From CADEDV01 sp036383515 (GTDB taxonomy: Bacteria; Bacteroidota; Bacteroidia; Chitinophagales; Chitinophagaceae): 64,000 bases of DNA. A program made the position numbers and the translations under genes. Location: NCBI GenBank assembly GCA_036383515.1, contig DASVOE010000114.1:1-64000 (forward strand), written 5' to 3'. Shown here piece after piece: positions 33,362 through 42,214 of the stretch (within the stretch, counting starts at the first letter, position 1; each line of letters opens with the position of its first letter). The notes below the pieces were generated by a model. It was not told the origin of the DNA, ran no database searches, and saw nothing but the letters and a program-made list of their open reading frames with translations.

Positions 33362-36300
33362 CTACCTGATTAACGTTATATCTCCTTTCTTAGTTGTTTT
33401 GGTGCCGTCAAAAAATTCTACATCCAGCGTATAAGCGTATACATCCATGGGTTGCAGTTGTCCTTTTACTTTACCATCCCAACCTTCAAGACGATTGCCA
33501 GTTTCAAAAACCTTTTGACCCCAGCGGTTCCAGATGATGAAACGCATTTTAGATATGCCAAAACCTCTCACCATTATCCGGCTGTTGATATCACCACTTT
33601 GCGGAGTAAACGCATTAGGTACATCCACCAATGGTGAAATCAGTGTTCTTACCTGCTGGCAACTTGTATCTGCACAACCTGCAACATTGTAAGCAATAAG
33701 GCAGGCATTGAATGTGCCGGTTGTATTATACTGATGTTGCACTATAGCCCGTGATGTAGTTAATAAGGTATCGCCATCCCCAAATTCCCATCTGAAACGG
33801 ACCGCATCAGGTGATGAAAGGTTAGTAAAGAAATGAGGTGTATTCTCAATCGGCGTAACGGGAGTAAAACTGAAATTGGAAACCGGGTTGTCAAATACAG
33901 TTATCGTAACGTTTGTAGTATCCCTTACATTGCACGTATTCGGATTGATAGCTATTAATTGAATAGTATAAGTGCCCGCCGTATTATAAACATGGGTTGG
34001 TTCAAACGCAGTAGATGTACCGCCGTCACCAAAATCCCATTCCCATGTTTGCCCTGCAATGGATGTATTATCAAATGCGGCTGTATATGGCACACAACCT
34101 GTCAATGGTGTAGTGAATCTCGCATCTACATTTGCGTCAACACTTAATTGCAATGTGTCTGCATCGGGAAAATTACAATAAGCAGAATCAAGTAATATCA
34201 GTATCACATTATAGGTGCCGACTGCAGGGAAAGTATGATTCACTGAATTCATACCTCCGATTACAATAGGACTGCCATCTCCAAAATTCCAGGCAAAAGA
34301 TGTTGCCGTAAAAGGTCTTGCCGGAGGAGCTAAAGAAGTATTATTAAATTGATATTGAAAAGATGTGCAGGGCCCGGTCTTTACTGCGTTAAAATCCAGC
34401 TCTGCTTTCAGATCACCCACGTTGATATTAACATAGGAGGTATCCCTGATATTACAAGTGGCCGGATCAATGGCGATCAGCATCACTCTATAAGTACCTA
34501 TGGCATTAAACGTATGCGATTGGGTATAGCCGGTAGCTGCAGGAAGCGGTCCTATTTGTGGTGAACCATCTCCAAAATCCCAAATATAACTTTCTGCGTT
34601 ACGTATCTGGTCAGTAAAGTCAACTGTTAAGGGCACGCATCCTGCTGTATCTCTCGGCACTCCATCAATGGTTGACTGTACTGCGGCGCCCACACCTGAA
34701 AGATTAAAAGCAATCTTTACCATACCTAAATTACATTGGGCAGATACAGGCTTGGTAGTAGACCATGCACCGGGTGTAGTAGGAAAAACAGCGCCACCAC
34801 CACAATTTGCACATACCCCCTGGTATATAACACCATTCTGATCAAAGCGACTTGTTCCTCCATCCACATGATCGGGATAGTTTCCGCCGGTTTGCCCAAA
34901 ATAACTTCCGTATAACTGGGATACTCCATCTCTTTTCAACACAAAAAAATAAAAATCATGACCATCTGTAGTATTATCAAGTGCGTCGGGGGTAAGTGGC
35001 ATTCCTGCTGTTCCGGCGTTTGCATAACTATTATTAGGAAGTGTGCCTCCCCAACCTGATACATACACGTTTTCACAACGGTCTACCAGGAAGGCCGTAA
35101 TGGATATATTGGGTAATGAGCTTGCACTACCAAAAACCGTAGAGTATACATATCCTGACAGATCAGGTTTCAACTTGGAGATAAATTGTTTGGATCCCGG
35201 GTTATTAAAAACGCCAGGTGATATTGTCCAGCTACCGGTAGTTTGGCCGGTTACGTAAGGAAACCCATTGCGGTCAAACTGGAGACCAAATACCTGGTCA
35301 AACCCAGGTGTACCCAAAAAAGTAGATCTGACAATGGCAGTTCCGTTATTGTTTATTTCTGCTACAAAGCCATCAATAAGGCCATTAAAAGTTGGACCAA
35401 TCGTGCCAGCCTTATTTCCCGGAAAATTTGAACTCTCTGTTCCACCTGCAGTAAATACATTTCCATTCGGGCCTATTGCCAATACATAAGCTGCATCGTT
35501 ACCTGACCCGCCTAAATAACTCGCAAATAATGGAGGCGCCGAGAGTGTGGAATTGAATTTCAATACCACACCATCTTGTGCGTTGGGACCGTTACCTCCA
35601 CCAAAAACAGTTTGAAAAGCTCCCGGAGAAACAGGAAAATTAGTTGACTGGGTACAGGACGCTACATATATATTGCCAGCACCATCAATGATTACTTCAC
35701 TACGTCCGTCATCGCCATAATTTCGTTGCAGGGAATTAACACCAGCCCTGCCCACTGCAATGTTTACACCATCATTTCCTGAACCGCCTATTCTTTTTGA
35801 GCCTATCAATGCACTTCCGGCAGCATTCAATTTAGTAACTACAATATCAAATCCACCACCGCTACCAACTAATCCGTTCGCTCCTGTAGTTGGATAATTG
35901 GATGAACTGGATCTGCCCGCCAAAATAAGTTCACCTTGTGCGGTTACTACTAAACTATGCGGTTGTTCATTTCCTGAACCGCCAATATATGTTGCATAAA
36001 CTCTGCCGGAACCGCTGGGAGTTAATTTAATAATACCAATATCTATTGGAGCTCCGTCTGAACCATTAGCGCCTCCTTGCCAGTTCTCTTGAAATGCACC
36101 GGTAGAAGTTGGAAACTTGTCGCCAAACACAATACCACCTCCATACATGCTTCCATCCGGGCCATACGTTGCTGTGTACCCCCAGTTGTCAGAAGTACTG
36201 CCAGAAAAGGAACAAAAAATAAGTGTAGGATCGATCACCAGCGTTGCAGTAGGATCATATCCTTTTACATCAAACCGAACCACCTTATCTTTTACTACAT

Positions 36301-37003
36301 ATTTACAACTCACTTCCTTTCTTTCTTTTCCATTAGCCTGGAAAGTATAAGGTGATGATTCTTTTAACTCACCCAATGAAGTGCTAATTACAAGCCCTTT
36401 ATTTTTTACACCTAATTCATCTACTCCATCATACTTTAACCCGATCCTGGCAACATTACCTCCGGGCTTTACTATAATATCGTATTTCAATGTTCCGTTA
36501 TTGGTATAATATCTCACATCAATATTGGGATATACATTGGCTAATGTGATTCCCTGGTAAATGCGGCAATTACCCGCCCATTTGGAAGGATCGTTTCCAA
36601 TAAAATAATTATTATACGTAGGAAGTGCTTTATCAGGAACAACCTGCATATCGGGTGAAGCCCCGACAAAATCAACGTTCCATGCATGTGAACGGAGAGT
36701 TAGTGCATTATCTGCTCTCTTGTCGCTAGCTTGCTGATCATTATGATGCAGTACCTCTTTAATGTTCTGCAGGTCCTGGCGATTATGCTGCAGAACAGTG
36801 AATCCACCCGAACGGATAAAGAAAGCACCTGCATCCACATCACCTTTGAATTTGACCCGGCTGTCCCATTGCCCTTTATTTTCAATAAACTGAATGTTGT
36901 TATAATCCTGTGCCTGAATAGAAAGGACCAGGATCAATAGTAGGATAAGAAGAGTAAAAGGTTTCAGGGTCAAAGTGTTTTCTTTAAAATAACTAAAATT
37001 CAT
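33362..37003 (-). CDS. Large SBBP/PKD protein with T9SS type-B C-terminal domain
   Basis: The 1213-residue secreted protein begins with a signal peptide (PFTLLILLLILVLSIQA) and a DUF7948-type domain (FIENKGQWDSRVKFKGD, about 38-265). SBBP propeller repeats follow from about 275 to 690 (YIGGSGNEQPHSLVV, YLGGSGNDAAYVLAI, GGSGNDGVNIAV). Four PKD domains come next, with motifs WDFGDGSPQ, WNFGDGSPI, WDFGDGGTS and WEFGDGDT. The last 90 residues (VPNAFTPQSGDINSRIMV, IWNRWGQKVFE, GWDG, KKGDITLIR) are the type-B sorting domain. It is followed by a SprF-like partner gene, so it is probably T9SS cargo displayed at the surface. It may bind glycans or mediate adhesion. Confidence 0.87.
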   Translation of the reverse strand: MNFSYFKENTLTLKPFTLLILLLILVLSIQAQDYNNIQFIENKGQWDSRVKFKGDVDAGAFFIRSGGFTVLQHNRQDLQNIKEVLHHNDQQASDKRADNALTLRSHAWNVDFVGASPDMQVVPDKALPTYNNYFIGNDPSKWAGNCRIYQGITLANVYPNIDVRYYTNNGTLKYDIIVKPGGNVARIGLKYDGVDELGVKNKGLVISTSLGELKESSPYTFQANGKERKEVSCKYVVKDKVVRFDVKGYDPTATLVIDPTLIFCSFSGSTSDNWGYTATYGPDGSMYGGGIVFGDKFPTSTGAFQENWQGGANGSDGAPIDIGIIKLTPSGSGRVYATYIGGSGNEQPHSLVVTAQGELILAGRSSSSNYPTTGANGLVGSGGGFDIVVTKLNAAGSALIGSKRIGGSGNDGVNIAVGRAGVNSLQRNYGDDGRSEVIIDGAGNIYVASCTQSTNFPVSPGAFQTVFGGGNGPNAQDGVVLKFNSTLSAPPLFASYLGGSGNDAAYVLAIGPNGNVFTAGGTESSNFPGNKAGTIGPTFNGLIDGFVAEINNNGTAIVRSTFLGTPGFDQVFGLQFDRNGFPYVTGQTTGSWTISPGVFNNPGSKQFISKLKPDLSGYVYSTVFGSASSLPNISITAFLVDRCENVYVSGWGGTLPNNSYANAGTAGMPLTPDALDNTTDGHDFYFFVLKRDGVSQLYGSYFGQTGGNYPDHVDGGTSRFDQNGVIYQGVCANCGGGAVFPTTPGAWSTTKPVSAQCNLGMVKIAFNLSGVGAAVQSTIDGVPRDTAGCVPLTVDFTDQIRNAESYIWDFGDGSPQIGPLPAATGYTQSHTFNAIGTYRVMLIAIDPATCNIRDTSYVNINVGDLKAELDFNAVKTGPCTSFQYQFNNTSLAPPARPFTATSFAWNFGDGSPIVIGGMNSVNHTFPAVGTYNVILILLDSAYCNFPDADTLQLSVDANVDARFTTPLTGCVPYTAAFDNTSIAGQTWEWDFGDGGTSTAFEPTHVYNTAGTYTIQLIAINPNTCNVRDTTNVTITVFDNPVSNFSFTPVTPIENTPHFFTNLSSPDAVRFRWEFGDGDTLLTTSRAIVQHQYNTTGTFNACLIAYNVAGCADTSCQQVRTLISPLVDVPNAFTPQSGDINSRIMVRGFGISKMRFIIWNRWGQKVFETGNRLEGWDGKVKGQLQPMDVYAYTLDVEFFDGTKTTKKGDITLIR

Positions 37004-37027
37004 GAGAACTGTTGTGAAAAACTTCTG

Positions 37028-39139
37028 TTAAGAAATGCGGCTCCACATTGTTTTACTCTTTTGTGACAGCAGGAAATCTTTAAGCTGCAAATTTTCTGCC
37101 GAAACAAGATCAGGATCGTTTTCAAGTAAATCAGCCGACAAAGACCGGGCTGTATTAAGCAATTGCCGGTCTTGGACTATGCTGGCCAGCTTAAAGTTTA
37201 ACGCTCCGCTTTGCCGGGTACCTTCTATCTCCCCTGGCCCACGAAGCTCAAGGTCTTTTTCAGCTATCTCAAATCCATTATTGGTCGCTACCATGATCCT
37301 GATGCGTTCGCGGGCATCATTACCTAATTTGGGACTGGTCATTAATATGCAATAACTTTTTTCAGCTCCCCGGCCCACCCGGCCCCGCAACTGGTGCAGT
37401 TGTGAAAGACCAAATTTCTCTGCGCTTTCAATCACCATCACTGATGCATTAGGCACATTCACTCCTACTTCTATAACGGTAGTTGATACCATTATCTGCG
37501 TATCAGCTTCAACAAATCTTTTCATGTTTAGTTCTTTCTGATCGGAGGGCTGACGGCCATGTACCATGCTGATCCAGTAACCAGGTTCAGGAAAATATGT
37601 TTTCACATTTTCATATCCCTGCATCAGGTTTTCATAATCGAGTGTATCGCTTTCTTCAATTAACGGAAAGATGATATAAACCTGGCGGCCTTTCCCGATC
37701 TCCGCTTTCAGAAAGTCCATTACCCTGCTTCGTTGCGATTCATAACGATGAACGGTGGTGATGGGTTGTCTTCCGGGTGGTAATTCATCCAATACGCTAT
37801 AATCAAGATCACCATAAGCAGTCATGGCCAGTGTTCGTGGAATAGGCGTTGCTGTCATGACAAGTATATGGGGCGGGATCGTTGCTTTCTCCCAAAGTTT
37901 AGCTCTTTGTGCTACGCCGAAACGATGTTGTTCATCTATTACCACCATACCCAGCTTATTAAACACTACTTTTTCTTCAATCACGGCATGAGTGCCAATA
38001 AGAATTTGCAAATCTCCATCAACCAGTTGTCTTAATATTTTTTTACGGTGTGCAGATTTAACCGATCCTGTCAATAAGCCGACGGTTACGCCGGTTTTTT
38101 CAAGTAAAAAAGATAAGGTGTTAAAATGTTGTTGTGCTAATATTTCAGTAGGAGCAACCATGCAGGATTGATACCCATTATCTGCAGCCAGCAGCATGAT
38201 CAGTAACGCAACAATTGTTTTACCACTTCCCACATCACCCTGTAACAGGCGGTTCATCTGTCTTCCTTTTGCCGTATCTGTTCTTATTTCTTTGATCACT
38301 CTTTTTTGTGCATTGGTGAGATTAAACGGAAGATGTTCTTTATAAAAAGTATTGAAAAGATCGCCCACTTTATCAAATACAATGCCTTTTGAAAACCGGT
38401 GACGGATTGATCGTAGCATAGCCATCCGGAGTTGTGCCATGAAGAGTTCTTCAAACTTCAAACGGTTTACTGCTACTTCATACTCTTCATTGTTTTGAGG
38501 AAAATGTATGTTTCTGTAAGACGAATAACGGTTAGCCAGTTTTAAAGATTGAATAATTGAACCGGGTAAATTTTCAGGAATGTCTTTTTCATGCAGCATG
38601 TTTAATAAAACCTGTGTAAGTTTTCCTAATTGCCTTCCACCCATCCCCCTTGCTTTTAATTTTTCGGTAGTAGGATAAACAGGTTCCAAAAAACTTTTTC
38701 CCTCTGGTTTGCCACTGCTCAATATTTCCAATTCGGGATGAACGATCTGTGGTTTTCCATTAAAGAAACCAACCCGCCCATAGATAAGATAGGACTGACC
38801 CTGCTGTAATGATTTTTGTATCCAGCTTACTCCCTGGAACCAGGTCAATTCAAGCAATCCCGTTTTATCTTTTACTTGTGCTACCAGCCTGCGACCTGCT
38901 TTCTGACCCATCACTTCATAGCTGAGCATCACTGCTGCCACTTGAATATATTCTGTTGCAGGTGTGATGCTGCTGATAGGATCAACTTTTGTTTTATCAA
39001 CGTGACGAAAAGGGAAATGATTCAGCAGATCATTAAACGTAAAAACGTTCAGTTCTTTTTTTAAAAGATCAGCCCGCTGGGGACCTACTCCTTTCAGGTA
39101 CTCAATCGGGTTTGCTAATATGTGTGGGGAGGAAGAAAT
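37028..39139 (-). CDS. recG: ATP-dependent DNA helicase RecG (non-canonical start)
   Basis: RecG remodels stalled replication forks. The wedge/OB region covers residues to about 250. Helicase motifs follow: LLQGDVGSGKT (Walker A), VVIDEQHRFG (DExH-type box), TATPIPRT, and the C-terminal QLRGRVGRG motif. The first canonical start codon, ATG 38941, would lose 66 residues. In-frame codons upstream clearly encode the normal RecG N-terminus (NPIEYLKGVGPQRADLL, NDLLNHFPFRHVDKT). No ATG, GTG or TTG exists there before an upstream stop. The likely start is ATT at 39139-39137, giving 703 residues, the usual length, or ATA at 39121. ATT would be unusual but is known in bacteria (for example infC). Confidence 0.9.
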   Translation of the reverse strand: MSSSPHILANPIEYLKGVGPQRADLLKKELNVFTFNDLLNHFPFRHVDKTKVDPISSITPATEYIQVAAVMLSYEVMGQKAGRRLVAQVKDKTGLLELTWFQGVSWIQKSLQQGQSYLIYGRVGFFNGKPQIVHPELEILSSGKPEGKSFLEPVYPTTEKLKARGMGGRQLGKLTQVLLNMLHEKDIPENLPGSIIQSLKLANRYSSYRNIHFPQNNEEYEVAVNRLKFEELFMAQLRMAMLRSIRHRFSKGIVFDKVGDLFNTFYKEHLPFNLTNAQKRVIKEIRTDTAKGRQMNRLLQGDVGSGKTIVALLIMLLAADNGYQSCMVAPTEILAQQHFNTLSFLLEKTGVTVGLLTGSVKSAHRKKILRQLVDGDLQILIGTHAVIEEKVVFNKLGMVVIDEQHRFGVAQRAKLWEKATIPPHILVMTATPIPRTLAMTAYGDLDYSVLDELPPGRQPITTVHRYESQRSRVMDFLKAEIGKGRQVYIIFPLIEESDTLDYENLMQGYENVKTYFPEPGYWISMVHGRQPSDQKELNMKRFVEADTQIMVSTTVIEVGVNVPNASVMVIESAEKFGLSQLHQLRGRVGRGAEKSYCILMTSPKLGNDARERIRIMVATNNGFEIAEKDLELRGPGEIEGTRQSGALNFKLASIVQDRQLLNTARSLSADLLENDPDLVSAENLQLKDFLLSQKSKTMWSRIS

Positions 39140-39207
39140 AAGTAATTGCTTTCAGCAAAAATAACAGTCAAAGCCTTTACAATTGCAGTAGTTTATTCAA
39201 ACTGCGC

Positions 39208-40398
39208 TTATTGATTAATAGTTGCCTGGCGTAACGATTTTTCCCATAACACGGTTTGCTTGCCACGTACAAAACGGAAAAATCCTTTTACCAGGCAGTA
39301 ATTCATGAATACAAAATAAAAAGGAACAGCAAGGAGGCCGGCCTTTTTTCCCGAACGAACAATTAACCACCCAGGAATCACCATCACGTAAAAGACCAGC
39401 TGTGCATATAATAACCAATTATAAATAGTGGTATCATTCTGCCGTATCACTATTAAAATATTACTCATTATTAAAACAAGCAGCAGCAGGGGACAAAAAA
39501 CCCAGCGCAATAATCGTCTGCTGATGTATTGAAAGCTTAACAAAGGATGTTTTACTATATTCAGGCAATCACTTAAATAACCAATAGACTGATAAGCACC
39601 GGCCGATATTCTCACTTTTCTTTTTTCTTCTTCTGCCAGTGAAGCCGAAGGAAATTCAACTGCAAAAGCAGCAGGTTCGTAAGCGATCTTATAACCCTGG
39701 AGACAAACTTTCATGGAAATGATAAAATCATCGAGAATGATCGAATCATCTAGGGGGTGGAATAAATGAGTACGGATAGAAAATAATTCTCCTGCTGCGC
39801 CTACCACTGTATAAAAACCGGCATCCTGTTTTTTCATAAAGGATTCATACTTCCAATACAATCCTTCTGCCTCACCAATTCCCGATACTTGTCCATGATC
39901 CAGTATCTTCTTTTCACCGGCAACACCCCCTACTTTTGGATCCCGGTAATGTTTCATCATTTGCTGAATACATTCTTTATTTAAAATGGTATTGGCATCA
40001 CTGAAAACAACAACGGGAGTTTGCACCAATTGCATCGCTCTTTTAATAGCTGCCAGTTTACCTCTTCTCTCCTGTTGGTGAAGAACGGTGATCGCCGGAT
40101 AATCGGCCAGCATTTCATCCGAACCATCTACAGAACCATCTGTAATAAAGATCAATTTTAATTTCTCCGGGGGATATTCAAGTGATAGTGAGTTATGAAT
40201 CTTTTCTGCGAGTATGCCTATTTCATTATAAATGGCTACAATCAGTGTAACAGGTATTTGTTCAGCATCCTTTTCAGGCCGGGCAGGCACAAAAAAATTA
40301 GTTGCCTTATTCCATATAAATAAAAGTATTCCGTACCCCGCATAACAGAAGAACAATACACACAAACTGACCCAAAACACTATCACTACATCCGGCAT
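39208..40398 (-). CDS. Membrane glycosyltransferase family 2 protein
   Basis: The 396-residue protein has one N-terminal membrane helix (VVIVFWVSLCVLFFCYAGYGILLF), then a GT2 catalytic domain: VTLIVAIYNEIGILAEKI, FITDGSVDGSDEM and VVVFSDANTI (DxD-type motif), with ILDDFIISMKV as the acceptor/catalytic base motif (ED/DD). Three or four C-terminal helices (LRWVFCPLLLLVLIMS and others) follow. The arrangement resembles polysaccharide synthases of the IcaA/HasA kind. Product unknown. It is divergent from the WecA-type gene, and both could act in envelope polysaccharide assembly. Confidence 0.85.
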   Translation of the reverse strand: MPDVVIVFWVSLCVLFFCYAGYGILLFIWNKATNFFVPARPEKDAEQIPVTLIVAIYNEIGILAEKIHNSLSLEYPPEKLKLIFITDGSVDGSDEMLADYPAITVLHQQERRGKLAAIKRAMQLVQTPVVVFSDANTILNKECIQQMMKHYRDPKVGGVAGEKKILDHGQVSGIGEAEGLYWKYESFMKKQDAGFYTVVGAAGELFSIRTHLFHPLDDSIILDDFIISMKVCLQGYKIAYEPAAFAVEFPSASLAEEEKRKVRISAGAYQSIGYLSDCLNIVKHPLLSFQYISRRLLRWVFCPLLLLVLIMSNILIVIRQNDTTIYNWLLYAQLVFYVMVIPGWLIVRSGKKAGLLAVPFYFVFMNYCLVKGFFRFVRGKQTVLWEKSLRQATINQ

Positions 40399-40588
40399 AT
40401 AAACTGTTGTTGTGAAAAATACGGTTTAATAACGCAAATATCCTTAGACTGTTTTAAAAAAAGATTTATGTTGAACTATGCAATAACTTTTTCCCGTCTC
40501 TCTGCCTGAAACTGCTTGCAGGTTCTGAAAATTACGTTTATTTTTAATTGCAATTATACCAATACCACCTGACGAAAACCACTGTCCG

Positions 40589-41725
40589 ATGAACAACCAA
40601 TTCCAGCTGCTGCAACTTGAGCTCTATTTCCGGGATTATAAATTCGCACTACTTTGTTTTATTACTGCTTTTGTAGTTACACTTATTGTTATTCCTCCCA
40701 TTATTAGTCTTATCAAAAAATACCGGCTTTACGATGTACCCAATGCAAGAAAAGAACATAGGCTTCCGGTTCCCACTATGGGGGGTATTGCCATATTAGC
40801 TGGTATGATGGGAGCTTTATTTTTATGGTTCCCCTTCAGCATGGAAATTCCACAGGTCTGTTTTTTCTTTTCAGTCATCGTTTTATTTGGTCTTGGCGTT
40901 ATGGACGACCTGAAAGATCTTTCTGCCAAATACAAGTTTGTGATACAAATCGGCCTGGCTGCCTTGATCGCATTATCCGGTATCCGCATTACTTCATTCA
41001 ATGGATTATTCGGAATAGACGAATTACCGTTAACAGCACAATATACTTTTACTCTATTAGCCATTGTAGGTGTTACCAATGCCTTTAATCTTATTGATGG
41101 CATTGATGGCCTTGCCGGCGGTCTTGGTTTTATGAGTCTTGTTATACTGGGCATCTTTCTTACCAGGAGTGGTGATGCAAATACAGCCCTGATTGCTTTT
41201 GCGCTGGCAGGTGGTATACTGGCTTTCCTGTATTTTAATTTTAATCCCGCTAAAATATTTATGGGAGATACCGGCTCCTTACTCCTGGGATTTGTAACCG
41301 CCGTTCTTTCTATCCGGCTATTGCAGGTGAACATGGCTTCACTGAAACCAGTTTTACCTCATGCTCCTGTATTTATTCTTGGCGTGGTAATGATACCTGT
41401 ATTTGATACCATTCGTGTGTTTGCCGTGCGGATATGGAAAGGCAAATCTCCTTTTGAAGCTGATAAAACACATATTCATCACTTGCTCACCAATAACGGT
41501 TTTAGTCATTCATTTGCTGCTAAACTTATCTGTTTTGCACATGGTTTTATACTCATTGAAGTTTATTGGTTGAAAGAAATGAGGCAGGAATTTATTTTGC
41601 TGATACTGGTAGGCTTTATGCTGGTATTGACAGTTGTTCTGAGAAATATTGGATTGCTTTTCAAAAAGACGGGTGTCCCTGAATTCCCGATACAGAAAAC
41701 CAACAAGATTGATTTTGAATCGTAG
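40589..41725 (+). CDS. WecA/MraY-family undecaprenyl-phosphate sugar-1-phosphate transferase
   Basis: The 378-residue inner-membrane protein has about ten helices. Family motifs are complete: GVMDDLKDLSAKYK (Mg-binding DD), NAFNLIDGIDGLAGG, KIFMGDTGSLLLGF and the cytosolic DKTHIHHLL loop. The HIHH motif and length (about 350-380) point to the WecA group, which moves GlcNAc-1-phosphate or a related sugar onto undecaprenyl phosphate, rather than to MraY. It starts O-antigen, teichoic-acid-like or capsule synthesis. The divergent GT2 gene next door supports an envelope-polysaccharide role. Confidence 0.9.
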   Translation: MNNQFQLLQLELYFRDYKFALLCFITAFVVTLIVIPPIISLIKKYRLYDVPNARKEHRLPVPTMGGIAILAGMMGALFLWFPFSMEIPQVCFFFSVIVLFGLGVMDDLKDLSAKYKFVIQIGLAALIALSGIRITSFNGLFGIDELPLTAQYTFTLLAIVGVTNAFNLIDGIDGLAGGLGFMSLVILGIFLTRSGDANTALIAFALAGGILAFLYFNFNPAKIFMGDTGSLLLGFVTAVLSIRLLQVNMASLKPVLPHAPVFILGVVMIPVFDTIRVFAVRIWKGKSPFEADKTHIHHLLTNNGFSHSFAAKLICFAHGFILIEVYWLKEMRQEFILLILVGFMLVLTVVLRNIGLLFKKTGVPEFPIQKTNKIDFES

Positions 41726-41756
41726 TGATGATTGACAACATTCAATCTCAATTCAC

Positions 41757-42125
41757 CTACTGAGCAGTTACCATTATTTTTACATCATCCTTTCCAAACT
41801 GGTAATGTTCAAAAAGTAAAGAATACACCAGTTTCTCTACGGCATCTTCTTCAGTGCCCTGCGTTAAATTTTCCGTTTCAAAGTAAGCCTGGTTTTTAAA
41901 AATGGAAGATTCTAATTGATTTCCTTTTGCATCCAGGAAGGTTAAACCTTTATGGGTTGATCCGGAAGAAAGATAGATACTGGGGTCAGAAATTTCACAG
42001 CCAAAGTCCCTCATTATATTATCCGCTATCTGGGCTGCATTCTTAATCGGCTGTATGGAAATAGCATACTTTCTCAACATTCCGCAATTTACCATTATAA
42101 AAGGAGACCGCCATTTAATTGACAT
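41757..42125 (-). CDS. Conserved-looking protein of unknown function
   Basis: The 122-residue protein, read from ATG 42125, has no signal peptide or membrane helix. Shorter starts are possible at codon 11 or 16 (MLRKYAISIQP). The middle (IADNIMRDFGCEISDPSIYLSSGSTHKGLTFLDAKGNQLESSIFKNQ) and end (EDAVEKLVYSLLFEHYQFGKDDVKIMV) look like a compact alpha/beta protein. I do not recognise it. It is convergent with the WecA-type gene and downstream of the penicillin-acylase gene on the same strand with a 90-base gap. Confidence 0.5.
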   Translation of the reverse strand: MSIKWRSPFIMVNCGMLRKYAISIQPIKNAAQIADNIMRDFGCEISDPSIYLSSGSTHKGLTFLDAKGNQLESSIFKNQAYFETENLTQGTEEDAVEKLVYSLLFEHYQFGKDDVKIMVTAQ

Positions 42126-42214
42126 CCTTGCTTAAGATATTATAGAAGATTGTCTTCCGTATTTCAATCTTTATTCAATAACTAGTACTTTTTTGGCGAG
42201 ATACTAATGACCTG

